Positions 11,486-23,016 of a stretch of 64,000 nt of DNA are shown here, one piece after another. The notes beneath the pieces were generated by a model. The model was not told the DNA's origin. It did no database searches and saw nothing but the letters and a program-made list of their open reading frames with translations. The translations under genes were made by a program, and so were the position numbers. Within the stretch, counting starts at the first letter, position 1, and every line of letters starts with the position of its first letter. This DNA is from Glutinoglossum americanum. Taxonomy: Eukaryota; Ascomycota; Geoglossomycetes; Geoglossales; Geoglossaceae. The stretch spans positions 1 through 64,000 of the forward strand of contig JAGHQL010000056.1 in assembly GCA_020080175.1 (NCBI GenBank). The letters run 5' to 3'.

Positions 11486-13679
11486 ATGGCGAATAGACCG
11501 CCATTATTCGCCTCGCCAGTGTGGGCTGCCTTATTGATTTCTCTACTCGTGCTGCTTCTGCATTGTCTATGGCTACCGCCGTCAGTTCACTACTCCAGTG
11601 CGGGGTTGAAAGGCCGTTTAACTAAGCAAGGGGAGCGGAGGGGTACACGGGTTGGAGGGCTTGTCAGGCGAGGGAATAGTCCGACCGACATATGCACAAG
11701 ATGGAGCCATCAAAGTGAGTACATGACTCGGTTTCTGGAGTGTGAGGGAAGTAATCGGTCTAATAAAGAGGCTAGGTGCACTGGTAAACGGCACCCTGTA
11801 CATCTATGGCGGACAGAGCAAAAGCGAAGCAGGGCAATCGACTAATACATGGAGTAAGTAACAGTCCAGATGAGCCTTAGCTACACTAACCGCTCTTATG
11901 CAGATAATAACTTTCTCGACTTACCTTTAACTGCTAATTTTGATATTGCCTCACCCACTCTTCACGGGCTACCACAGCCCTCTGGGCCCCCGCCCGTTGC
12001 GAACGGTTACCTCTGGCACTCACAGAGTTCTCTTTTCCTATACGGGGGTTTATTCTCTGACAAGCCGGCAACATCTCCCTCGCCCTTTAGCATGTGGGAA
12101 TACGATATAGGTTCATCGTCTTGGAAAGAACATCAGAACCCAGTAACATCCGCTGGAAATCATTCTGATCTAGGAGGCCAACCTGTTCAACGCGCGGCTG
12201 AAGGCGCTGGCGTCAGTGTCCCTGAGCTCGGTAGGGGTTGGTACTTTGGGGGCCACCTGGACGGCTACACCACGAAGGGGTGGTCGCAATCAATTCCCCG
12301 CGTATACCTCAAGTCACTACTTGAGTTCACCTACCCCGGTTTCCAAAATGATGGTGTAGAGGATTTAGCTAGAGGGAAAAGTGCGCTGAGCGATGGCGCT
12401 TGGCGAAATATTACACAAGGCGGCCTGCAAGAAAGCTCAGGGTTTACGGAAAGAGCTGATGGTACATTGGTTTATATTCCTGGATGGGGTAGGCAAGGGA
12501 TCCTAGTCGGAATGGCCGGGGGGACAAATGCTACTTTCGTTGGTTTCCCCAACCCGCTTCTTCTAATGGACCTGATCTAACTCATTTGTGACATGTTGTC
12601 AGACCCAGATGAATATAGTAGATATCTACGACATAGCGGACTCAACATGGTACAAGCAAGCGACCAGCGGCCCAACTCCCAGCTTTCGTGTCAACCCCTG
12701 TGCCGTTGTTGCATCTGCCACCGACGGATCAAGCTTCCAAATTTATATGTACGGCGGGCAGAACCTCATCCCATATGGGAGTCAGATACAGTATGACGAC
12801 GTGTGGATTCTTACTGTGCCATCCTTCACGTGGATAAATGTGAGTATGGGTGGCCAATCTAATCCGCCCGGAAGAGCAGGACACACTTGCGACGTTTGGG
12901 ATGCTCAAATGGTCGTTGTAGGAGGCTACGTAGGACAAGACCTTAGTTGTGATAGCCCTGGTATCTACGTCTTCGACCTTTCGGAATTGACATGGAATAC
13001 ATCGTTCACATCGCTTAGCGGTAGCAACATGGCAGGTGCCTCTGGTCAGGGGAAAGCCGTCGGACTCAGCGGGAGCTATGGCTACAGGGTTCCCCGGGCC
13101 GTTCAATCAGTTGTCGGCGGAAACAGTCAGGGCGGAGCAACTATCACCACGCCGGTAGTGTCTGCCACCGCTGGTCCATTACATACTGGCAAGCCCCCGA
13201 TCTTCACCGTCACATCCACCGCGACGGCTACAGCCACTGGTCAGTCGGGCAGTGGTGGAAGCAAGGGCAGCAGACCCAACAAAGGCGCCATCATCGCTGG
13301 AGTCATTGCGGCCGTCTGCTTCGTCGCCGCAGCTTACTTCGCCTTCTGCACCTGGGTGTACAGACGCCAGCTCATTCTCTACAAGAACCACGTAGCCGTG
13401 GCTCAGCGCGCCTCATACGAAGGCCCTGAGAAAGTCGTCGCGGCATTCACCTCGGGAAATGCTGGAGCCGCTGCCTCTTCTGGGAGGAGCAGCGCTGGTC
13501 CTAGTGCTACTTCGAGCGGAGGATATAATTCCGCTGCACACCAGCAGAGCAATCCCTATCAGCAGGCTGCGAGTGTAGCTGGTAGCAGCACGGATGATCT
13601 AATGAGGGGGCAGGAACCGAGTTTCCTAGGGGTCTTGTTGAGTCCGAGGAGGAGTTTGAGGGTCATCAATCGTGACTGA
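11486..13679 (+). CDS. Kelch-repeat cell-surface protein with one transmembrane helix
   Basis: A 672-aa protein from four exons (11486-11714, 11776-11853, 11904-12538, 12603-13679), all with GT..AG borders and consistent phase. The N-terminus has a hydrophobic signal-type segment (AALLISLLVLLLHC). Kelch blades follow: LYIYGGQ, SLFLYGGLFS with MWEYDIGSSSW, RGWYFGG, VDIYDIADSTWYKQ, FQIYMYGGQ, MVVVGGY with IYVFDLSELTW. A Ser/Thr/Gly-rich stalk leads to a transmembrane helix (GAIIAGVIAAVCFVAAAYFAF), then a low-complexity cytoplasmic tail rich in Ser, Ala and Gln. The order (secreted beta-propeller, stalk, membrane, tail) is common in filamentous ascomycetes, where these proteins are thought to act in cell-surface or polarity functions. 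The exact role is unknown. Confidence 0.88.
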
Positions 13680-15399
13680 CGGGACAGGCGTTTGCGGCTC
13701 ATGTTTTCTGGGTGATATGTCGGTTTAGCCTTTTAGCGGGATGGGCAATATCTAACGATGGTTGCCTCCTCTTGTTGTGCTGTTTTTCTGTTGACCAGTC
13801 TCCAGGAGTTCTTTTTCCGATCAGTTATGAAAAAAAAAAAAGCTTTTACTTGTATGATTCCCCCCCCTCATGAAACTATTTCTTTAGGTCCGGGTAAGCC
13901 AACGCTGTTACGTTACATACCCTATATATTATATATTATATATACATATATACCCCATTTCTGCGGAAACATGAGGAATGGTACCTTGGAGGCAGGCTTC
14001 GTTTGTTTTGTTTGTCGTCTTGGGTCATCGGTTTAAGGAATGGGAATGCCACCCGTTTTATCAACGGTTATATTTATTCCTAGGGATAATTTCTCAAGGC
14101 GCCAGGACTTTATTTTATTTTATTTTACCCGCGGACACCACAAAAAAAAGAGTTTACTTAGAATACCGCGAGTCGACAATACAGAGCCGTAACCTCTCCA
14201 AGATTAAGACCATTCTGTGCGCTGTAGAGTATATATGATTAGAAGACCACAGGCACAACCCCAAAGACGCACCGTCGCTGCACCACAGCGCGCGCATACG
14301 TTTGGGGGGGGACTCTTACAACTAGCTATAACGCATACCCCAAGGACCACCCGTCACCCTGTCAAGCTGCGCATGCGTCCGGGCGTCACGGATGAGAGGG
14401 GGGAGAACGTCGTGGAAGAAAGGTGCCGTCAGAAGAGCAAGTTTATTATCCGATATTATGAACAGGAGGTTGTTGCATGAAGGAGGGGGGAAGGAGGATA
14501 GAAAATCTTCACACACACATGGCGTCAATAACTGAGCCAAAACAAGCAAAACCAACAACCGCGTTGATATTGGCGGTATGGCCTGATCCCATAGCGCTGG
14601 GAGACCCCCATCGGGCACGTCTCCGGAGAATGCAGAGAGATGTGGGTCTGGAAAGCAGCGAGCGGGGTTAGGCCCGGTGAGCTTTTCTTGTGGTGCCTGA
14701 GCGGGTGAAGTGAAAAAGGAGAGGTCGTGGTGGTTATATGCCCTGGGCGGGGTCCTTCGTAGCCGGCGTTGGTGGCAGGTTCATTGCTTGCGTGGCTACG
14801 CGATGGTTTTCTTTTGTAAACGGACAGTTACTCCCCCGTATCCTTTCGGGGAGCCCTCGGTTTGGGGCTCTGACGGGGTGGCGGGTATTACGTCTTTCGT
14901 GTATGCTTCCCGTACCATGGGCGTGGTATTCATTTGGCGTTGTTCACCCGCCGATGTCGTAAGTGGGGGGCTTAAGGCAAAAATTAATGGGGTGGTCCCA
15001 GGAATCCATCTACAAAAATGATTTTTAATTTTAGAAGGTCATACAGCGGGGTTGGTTCCCAAACTGGCATTCGTAAGGGCCCCCAACTGGGATCTGTGGG
15101 ATTCGTTAAGACAAAAGGGGAAAAGATATGAAAAGAGCAGCCAACTATCCTCGCCACGTAACCTCGCTCTCCAGCAGCAGTAGCATAAACAAATGAATGG
15201 CCGTCGTGGTACCTAAGAGGAACTGCGCGGCTAAACGCGTACCCGCACCAATCTGATTTTCTGAAGAACCGTTACAGCAAATATTTCAAAAACTCAACAC
15301 ACCAATAGACCTTAAGCAATGAAGAAAGTATGGTGGAAATTCGTTAGATGAAGATACGTGATGAAAATGTGGCTACCTCGCCAACCAAACAGCCTCTCA
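13680..15399. other. Intergenic between convergent kelch and deaminase genes
   Basis: The two flanking genes converge, so both ends should be 3' untranslated sequence. It contains an AT-alternating tract near 13921-13950 and a TTTTA repeat near 14111-14128. A minus-strand frame at 14322-14618 has a hydrophobic stretch but no family signature. No gene or RNA is supported. Confidence 0.5.
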
Positions 15400-17376
15400 T
15401 TACCCATCAATTCGGACCGAGCCAAGCAGCGATGGTGTCGGGCGATACGGCAGGTAGCGGGTGCTCACACCAGTCGACGAATCCGGATGTGACCTCCACT
15501 GGTTCTGGCCAATACCCCCCCTGAGCTGCTCACTTAATTGAGCTCTGATCTTCTTAACCATTTCATTGATGATATTCTCCCTGCACTTTTGGAGGTGATC
15601 CAACTCTTCCTTAGGACCATCGTCGATGATATCCGGGTGGCGCCAACCCCTGTAGAGTTTATTGTGGGTGGCTGGAAGTGCGAAACCTCCTGGGTGCGCG
15701 GAGATGTATTCGTAGCAGAGGAAACACGCTGGTTTGCTGCACCCAACGTATTTGTCGCTGTCTACAAAATTGAGTTGTTTTGCGTGGAAATGGTCCACTA
15801 GGAGGAGTTCGGCATGAACTCTAGTTTTAAATTGGCAATTTTTTTTGAGTTGCTCTGGAAGCCCCAAAGCGTCACTAAGAGGCCTCAGAGGCCTCAGTAG
15901 TGCATCCCTCTCCGCCGAGTTTGAGAACATGCGGTTGAATATACCTTCGATTGTGCTATTCTTTGGCAGTAGCTTGTACAGCTCAGGCCCAGGCGAATTG
16001 AGGAGCTTTATCTCAAACCCCGAGAAAAGAGCTCGATCTGTAGTGGACGTTTTGACCATCCGCTTTGTTATAGCAAGGTGCTTTCCAAGTCTGCAGATGT
16101 AGTAGCGCAGCTTCTCAAAGCTCTCCGACTTCGTCTTGCCGTCGCCTATGAACCGCTCAATGGCAGTGAATTGCTCCCCATGGACACCGCCCCGTGCAGC
16201 ATTATAACATTCCCGCACAAGAGATTCCGCCGTTTCAGAGCAGTCGACAAGCTCTACTTCTAGCCATCGTATGAGCTCATCTCGACCTAGTTGCCAGCAG
16301 CAGTTAATATAGGGTGTTTTGTAATAAAGTGTAATTGACCAAGTGTCCCCTAAAAAAGAAACCTCCTTTTATGCACTCCCTTCACAAACTACCCCTATTA
16401 GAGGTCGAGAGAATATAAAGGGTTGTATACCTTTGAATTCCTTGGACTCGCGGATGACCTCAAGGCACGGTCTAATACGCAGCTCCGCCCTGTCCCAATA
16501 GTTATCTATCCTCCTCCTGTTAAACCGTACAATCTTTCTAAATATCCATGATTCCGTTTCTATTTGGCTAACCTCGTTTTGGGTATCGATGTCTACTAAC
16601 TTCGCTAGGATGTCGCGCAGGAATGCTATAACATTTTCGCCAGCTCTGGTGCTGTTGGCCGCGAGCCACACGGTGATCCCCTGCGGTGTCTGCTCTAGAG
16701 CAGCGGCCATAACGTGTCCACCGCCAGTATCGAAGGCGCATATATAAGCAATTGCATCCGCGAAATCTCGCCGACGCTCTTGCCTAGAATGCCTAAAGTC
16801 ACCCGTATCAATGGGGCGTTTGGTGCGAGCGCCTCGGATTTGGCTAAGCAAATGCATTAATAGTACCGGCTCGTAAAACCGTCTAGCGAGTTTCCTCTTA
16901 ATGCTGATTGTGGGGTACTCCTGTTCCTCGGGCGGAGGCGTTCCGTCTACGCCTCCACTCCAGGGTACGGGGGTGGCTTCGGCTCCGCCAGTATGTTCGA
17001 GCGTCGGGGGCTGGGCTTCGATTGTCTGAAGCCAACCGGGTGGGTCAGGCTGCTGGTCGTCGAGAAGCGGGAGCCCCCCTGCCAGACTGACGCCTCCCTC
17101 TAATGCGTCGCTAGCATATATAGGCGAAGGGGGGCCTTCGGTTGACACACTAGAGTCCCGTCTAGCTCTTAGGGACTCAGGTACTCCCGAAATCTCGGTT
17201 TCGGGCATTCCAGACCCAGCTTCAAGTCCGTTTCGAGGCATATGAGGGCTTTTTGTCGTCTCCGGGGACGACTCTCTGTCATATACGGTGGGGGGCGTGG
17301 CAGAATATCTCCTCTCGGGTGACTCTGGAATCTCTGGTTGAGCCCTTGCTTTCGACTTACTTTTCTTTTTCGGCAT
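15400..17376 (-). CDS. OTT_1508-like nucleic-acid deaminase family protein
   Basis: A 610-aa protein from two exons (16431-17376 and 15400-16286) joined by a GTATAC..CTAG intron that keeps frame. The first ~130 residues are a basic then Pro/Ser-rich disordered region (start MPKKKSKSKARAQ). A helical region follows (FYEPVLLMHLLSQI, RRRDFADAIAYICAF). The C-terminal half carries the zinc-dependent deaminase signature: VHAELLLVDHF supplies the His and Glu, and KPACFLCYEY gives the P-x-C-x-x-C pair, followed by YRGWRHPDI. This matches the fungal OTT_1508-like group of the cytidine deaminase superfamily described by comparative genomics. The substrate is unknown. Catalytic residues look intact, so it is probably active. 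Confidence 0.8.
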
Positions 17377-18088
17377 GGAGTCTTCAAGGGATATGAGAGA
17401 TCAGACACGGACTAACAGACCAACACCAGATTAAGAGAGATGCGGATCTTGAGGATATATAATGGGGTATATGGCTGCGGACATAAGAGACCCTCTGTTT
17501 GCCAACATTCTCCACAGCAGGTCAGCCAGGTTCATGCCTCCCTCCCTGGATCAGCTAATCGTTCGTAGTCCAGAGCGGTGGCCGCACTGCAAGCTTCCCC
17601 ATCGGGCAAAGCTGAACATCCTAATCAGTGGGTAAGCCCAGTAGGCAATCGATGTTATTCTCAGTCTACCTCAATCCCTCACCGGCGAAAGAGTCATGAT
17701 CGTATTGAAGCTTCCTATTCGCTAACGAGGTTGGGGTTTGGATTCGATTGTGCCGGTGCCAGCGTGCTACGTAGTACAACATAACCATCATGCCAGGGAA
17801 TGTCGGCTCGGCGAATCGTATTCTCTTAAGTGCGCGTATTCTTGATATGAAAAAACTGCTCAGGCAGTTTCTCCGCCCTATGGCGCCGAAACCTGCCCAA
17901 TAGTGCCGCCCTTACTGCCTTCCTCGCCTTCCTTGAAGCGGGGTTTCTATGGTCAAGTCTGGGGGTGGTTCGGGATTGCAACAAATGGATCGAGTGTTGC
18001 TACAGCCGAGGCATCAACTTGGTACGCGATGACACTGTCGTTTGATTAGTCGATTACGTTTGACTTGGTCGGAAAAGCTCACGCAAAC
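17377..18088. other. Divergent promoter region
   Basis: Lies between the deaminase (-) and the methyltransferase (+), so it should hold both promoters. No frame with a family signature, repeat or RNA was recognised. Confidence 0.45.
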
Positions 18089-19036
18089 ATGTCCATACAC
18101 CCTCTATCTGCAGCGCGCGCGCGTCTCCTTGAACATTTCTCGGTACCAGATAGCACCTTTGGCGAGCGCTGGGCGTTGCTTTGGGATGCCGGAGACTTCC
18201 TGCCCTGGGATAAAGGAACACCCAACCCGGCTCTCGAAGACCTCCTGGAGAACCGTAAAGACCTCTTAGGAGGCTCTGTTTTCGTGGAAGGAGAGAGCGG
18301 CGCCCTGCCTGGAGAAAAGAGGAGGAAGAGAGCGCTGGTTCCTGGGTGTGGACGCGGATACGACGTGTTGTTGTTGGCGAGTTACGGATATGACGCTTAT
18401 GGGTTGGAGATATCGGATACGGCGGTGAAGCTATGTGAGGAATATGCAAGTGAGCACGGCAAGGACTATCCTGCGAGGGATGAAAGCATCGGCGTCGGAA
18501 AGGTAAAGTTCATCTTAGGAGACTTTTTTAAAGAAGAGTGGGAAAAAGAGGTAGAAGGGGCAGCGAGGTTTGAACTATTGTATGATTATACGGTATTATA
18601 CTATCCGATATCATTTATGCTCTATATGGGATCTTAGTTGTACGTGGTCCCGCCACGAGAGTTGTGATAATAATCTTGTGTCCACCCACAGTTCCTCTCC
18701 GCTCTCCCACCATCCACGCGCCCTGCTTGGTCACTTCGCTACTCCCAGCTACTCTCCTCGTCCACCTCAGGCTGTCTCATTTGCATCGAGTACCCCACAT
18801 ACAAGGATCCCGCTACGCGCGGACCACCGTTCGGCCTGCCCCCTAAGGTTTATCTTGGACATCTTAGCCACCCGGGAGAGGAGCTGCCCTACGACGAAGA
18901 AGGGAGCCTGTTGGAGAATCAGATAGTAGGTACGGGTAGTACAGCTTCGCTAGAGAGAATTGCGCATTGGCAACCCGAGAGGACCCATGAAATCGGGAAA
19001 GGCACGGACTGGGTCAGCGTTTGGAGGCACATCTGA
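18089..19036 (+). CDS. TPMT-type S-adenosylmethionine thiol methyltransferase
   Basis: A 282-aa protein from exons 18089-18592 and 18692-19036. It belongs to the thiopurine/thiol methyltransferase family (PF05724), cytosolic enzymes that transfer a methyl group from SAM to thiols or halides. Family marks in order: ERWALLWDAGDFLPWDKG near the N-terminus, the SAM motif I ALVPGCGRGYDVLLLA, the acidic motif II YGLEISDTAV, FILGDFF, the YDYT|FLSALPP junction across the intron, RPAWSLRYSQLL, and LICIEYPTYKDP. The start at MSIHPLS is the first ATG of the frame. Length fits fungal family members (about 280 aa). Confidence 0.87.
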
Positions 19037-19450
19037 CGCAGTACGACCATGTTCGAGTATCAGGCGATCCTCAGCTTCAAAATTGTGCAACCTCAGATTC
19101 GATCATTTGTTTCAGGCGGTGATATATGAGTCACAACTCTCATGCCGGACTCAATACAATTAGACATGCCACCAAGCGTATAGGAGTGCTAGACTGGGGT
19201 TCCCATTTCTCTATGAGAGCGTCCGAAATTCCGACGGCTGCTTTAGTCATCGCTCTGGGGTTATTAGTACCCCCGCTCCCCGATTTCGTACCGCCCGCTC
19301 GTCATACGCTCAAGCATGTACATACATATACATCCGCTAGAGGTTCACCAGGCAAAGGCGCATGTTCGACATTTGTGGCTTGAAACTCCATCCATGCCTC
19401 GTTCTACCAATCGAGCTCCCATGTCAATGTGTGCCACGGCTTAGGTAAAT
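19037..19450. other. Short convergent intergenic region
   Basis: Between two convergent genes. Nothing recognisable beyond presumed 3' untranslated sequence. Confidence 0.4.
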
Positions 19451-20398
19451 TTATTTCCCTTTCCTCAGAGAATTATAATGTTCCCCTAGTCCGAAGCTGT
19501 GCCGGTAATAAGCCAGCCAAAGCTCCTTTCCATCACTAACGCCTTCGCCGGGCCCCACGCTCACTATTCTACCATCGCCTTGCAGTACATTTATCTGGGC
19601 CCCATACGCCCGTGCCAGGGCCAGAAGCTCGAGCTGCCCACCCCACTCTGCAGTATCGCGAATTTTATGTACGTATTCGCTCAGGGGTTCCTCCAAGAAG
19701 GGAGAGAAGTCATCTGGATGCTCCGAGATAAACTTCGCTGTTACCATCCTGACCCTACTGTATTCTGGTAATTCGTTTCTGCTTCCTTCAACCCCGTTTG
19801 GTGCAGTTGTGGATGCGAGTTTTGGTTCTAGATCTATACCCAATTCTGCCAATTGGTCCGCGACAGCGGAGTACAGACAGTGACCATCCGGCCGGACCTC
19901 TTTTTCACTAAGCCCATGTACCTCGAATTCTTTTAGCATTGTTAGACGCTCTTGTTCGCGGAGATCAGGAAGATTCGCTGCCTCCTCTGCGGCTTGAGCC
20001 GCTAAAGTTTCTTGTTCGGCCGTACGCCGAGCCAGACGAGCCTTCTGGCGGTTTGGTTTTCGAGGTCGCTCGGGCTGGATAGATTGAAGCGAGGGGGGTG
20101 ATAAGGATCTGAGTGATTTCTGGATCCTGTCAGGCTGGCCAGGAAATGGTGGCTCATCTGTCTCTTCTGGCTCTTCTGGTTCATCTCCAACGATACCTCC
20201 ATTCATATTATTGGTAGGCAACCCCCCAGCAAGCTCAGATAGCTCCAGATCCTGTTTTTCTTTTAACTGCCGCTCCAGTGCCTCACATTCTTCATTGACG
20301 CCTTTTCGAGTCTTCTTAGTTGCCGATTTCTTCTTCTGCGTTATACGAGCCTGTAGGTCGCGCAGTTCCTTTTTGTGTATGGTTCGTAGCTCCTCCAT
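19451..20398 (-). CDS. OTU2: OTU-family deubiquitinase (yeast Otu2 / OTUD6 type)
   Basis: A single-exon 315-aa cysteine protease that removes ubiquitin; Otu2/OTUD6 enzymes act on ribosome-associated ubiquitin. The N-terminal ~115 residues are charged and coiled-coil-like (MEELRTIHKKELRDLQ, CEALERQLKEKQDLELSEL). A basic linker (RPRKPNRQKARLARR) follows. The OTU catalytic domain begins RPDGHCLYSAVADQL, giving the Asp and the nucleophile Cys, continues with FSPFLEEPLSEYVHKIRDTAEWGGQLELLALARAYG and ends with GLGEHYNSL, which supplies the catalytic His. Domain order and length match OTU2. Confidence 0.92.
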   Translation of the reverse strand: MEELRTIHKKELRDLQARITQKKKSATKKTRKGVNEECEALERQLKEKQDLELSELAGGLPTNNMNGGIVGDEPEEPEETDEPPFPGQPDRIQKSLRSLSPPSLQSIQPERPRKPNRQKARLARRTAEQETLAAQAAEEAANLPDLREQERLTMLKEFEVHGLSEKEVRPDGHCLYSAVADQLAELGIDLEPKLASTTAPNGVEGSRNELPEYSRVRMVTAKFISEHPDDFSPFLEEPLSEYVHKIRDTAEWGGQLELLALARAYGAQINVLQGDGRIVSVGPGEGVSDGKELWLAYYRHSFGLGEHYNSLRKGK

Positions 20399-20607
20399 AC
20401 CGCGGTAGTCCAGCAGTTATATCAAGGTTGCGGTTGAACTGGGTAGGAGTTAGATGCGTACGAGCCAAGAGCTTGAGGCTTATAAGCAAGGATGATGACG
20501 TAAGGCTGCAGATGAACCTCGGCAAACTATAAACCCAATACATATAATGTTCCCGAGTTTCCCACCATTTAAATCTTGAATTAGCCTTTAGAACTTCAAA
20601 TAACATA

Positions 20608-21627
20608 ATGGACGTCTCAAATCTATTCAATGTGAAGGTACTTTTAACCCAATTATGTACCTCGATAGCTATGAGGAACTAAATAACGCCAACAGGGCAA
20701 AGTCGCGTTAGTCACAGGCGGAGCTAAAGGTGTTGGCCGAATGATTTCGGAGGGGCTTGTGCAGAACGGTGCAACTGTTTATATTTCATCACGGGACGCA
20801 AAAGCTTGTGGCGAAGCCGTTAGGGAGTTGAATGATTTAGGGAAAGGGAAGGCTATTGCCATCCCCGCGGATTTCTACAAAGAAGAAGACTGCAAAAGAC
20901 TCGCAGCGGAGCTATCCAGAAGAGAGCCAAGTATAGCCTTCTAACCCCATAATGAATTCCATTACTTCCGCTAACGCGTTGTAGAACTCCATATTCTGGT
21001 CAATAATTCGGGGTCGAATTGGGGGGCGCGCTATGACGAGTATCCCGACTCAGCATGGATAAGAGTCTTGACTCTGAACTTGCATCGGGTTTTCACGATC
21101 ACCCAACTGCTCACACCCTTGCTTGAAAAAGCAGCAAGCCCTGGGGACCCAAGCAGGATCATCAACATCGGGAGTGTGGATGGTCTGAGAGTCCCACCGC
21201 TAGAGACATAGTGAACGCTCTTGAATTCCGAGTTGTGAAAGTATTATGCTAACTATTCGAAGTGCATACTCATCTAGCAAAGCGGGTCTCCACCACCTTT
21301 CACGCGTGTTAGCGAGTCACCTAGGAAAGAGAAATATAACGTATGTTCTTTTCATATCTATTTACCCCCAAAAGGTCCAAAGGTTCATGTTAACGTCCTT
21401 AACATAGTTCCAACACTTTGGCCTGCGGGCCCTTCGAGTCAAATATGATGAAGGCGATATTAGAGAAGTTTAAAGACAGCATCGAGGCAGATATTCCTTT
21501 GGGTCGGATTGGATCACCAGAAGACGTTGTTGGTGCGTGTCTGTTTTTAAGCAGCCGGGCCGGAGCATATGTGAGTGGAGCAACCATTGCTTTAGATGGT
21601 GGAATGTTAGTGGGATCGAAATTGTGA
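20608..21627 (+). CDS. Short-chain dehydrogenase/reductase (RhlG/FabG-like)
   Basis: A 262-aa NAD(P)-dependent oxidoreductase from five exons (20608-20637, 20696-20930, 20985-21210, 21263-21340, 21408-21627), all in phase. The tiny first exon gives MDVSNLFNVK. The Rossmann cofactor motif is VTGGAKGVG, the structural motif LHILVNNSG, the catalytic Ser lies in INIGSVDG, and the catalytic Tyr-Lys pair is YSSSK, formed across the third intron. The C-terminal NTLACGPFESNMM and GSPEDVVGACLFLSSRAGAYVSGATIALDGG are typical of the RhlG-like fungal SDR subgroup annotated as 3-oxoacyl-ACP reductase. The substrate cannot be told from sequence. Confidence 0.88.
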
Positions 21628-23016
21628 CTTCTCAGGTTCTACAATAGGAAGAGCTTTTGGAGGTGATTGTTCCCCTTTAAATAATAGCTTTCAGTTACCA
21701 GTAGTACTATATGCAGAACATGTACAGGGTACATACATACATGTACGTTCCAAGTGACATCGCACAGCTCATTGCCCACAGCATCTAGCTTCCCTCAGTC
21801 ACAGATCCTCGTTGAGGCCTGGAAATTCATCACGCGTCTGCAGTCGTATGACTAACACCGCACCGCACCGCATTGCAGGCCCACGGTTTTATCGCTTTTG
21901 GGGAGGAGGCCCGTGCTCTTCTAGCCTTACGTTTTAATGCTGCTAGGAAAAGACAACATAAATAGCGCTATCAACAGCGATGCATTCTGAATGAAAAGCA
22001 CAACGCTCCGGACGTATCATTTGTATCTTAGTTATGCGGAATCTCATAGAACTTTCAGAATAAATCTACGGTGTAGCCTCACCATACAGCGTACGTGGCG
22101 TATCAATGGGCCAAGTTGAATCACCACTTTTTTGGGTTCCTATGTACGAATCTTCCAGAATCGGATTGAGCTCACCGAGTTTTCAAGCCAGAAACCGAAT
22201 ATTAATTTAGACCCGGTTTGTCCTCTGCTGCACTACGAAGTAACGTGGACACAGCATTGGGGAAACCGCGGTGCCCTTATTGCTGCTGTGTTATGGCAAA
22301 ACAACCAGCGATCTTAACTCGGAGCGATGTCGCACTTGGAACTTTTCGTTCTGCTTGGGATGTACTCGGACGGTACGAAGTACAATACACACCATAGGAG
22401 CGATCCCATTCGCTGAGCTCCTTTCCCCTCTCGCGTACTTCGTACAGATCTTCGCAAACAAACACAGAATAAAGAACTCCACGACTCGCAAAGCTTCGGA
22501 ATATGTGGCGGACCCTACCGTTCATTTCTACAGTAACATCGCATAATTCGCCGATAATTTTTGCATATCCGTCCGGCAACCGACACGTCGTCTAACCACT
22601 CATCGACATCACTGCACATTAATTCGGTAGGATACTACCACTCGGAATCAACCTCCCGTTCGCCCCCCCAACCAAACCGATTCATCCCGCGCAATGCAGC
22701 TTTTAACGTGTTTTGACTTTGCATGCAGTGCTTGGGTGTCGTCGAAAACGATCCAATTGTCTGGCTGTGTCTTTGACGTGGCTCCAATGATGAACTCGCG
22801 CTGCTTGGTGCAGGCAGGCGACGATGGAACGAAAATAACAAATAATATGGATGGGGCGATATCGGGGACATGTGGCTTGAGAATTTTAACCCTGCTCTTC
22901 TGACGCCTTAATTTCTTGAGGGTGTTCTGTTTTCTCATTCTCTCTGGTTGAACTGCTGCGTCTTTCTTCGATTCGTTCCAACTATTTTGTTGTGACCCAT
23001 CAATTCGTTCTTCAAG
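21628..23016. other. Intergenic region, no gene recognised
   Basis: Frames on both strands are short and without signatures. There are short palindromic ACATGTAC copies near 21718-21753 and a small ACCGC repeat near 21861-21872. The right end should be the promoter of the low-complexity protein gene. Confidence 0.45.

Noticed and set aside
14322-14618. Minus-strand frame with a hydrophobic segment
   Set aside because: One leucine-rich stretch only, no family match and no neighbouring exons.
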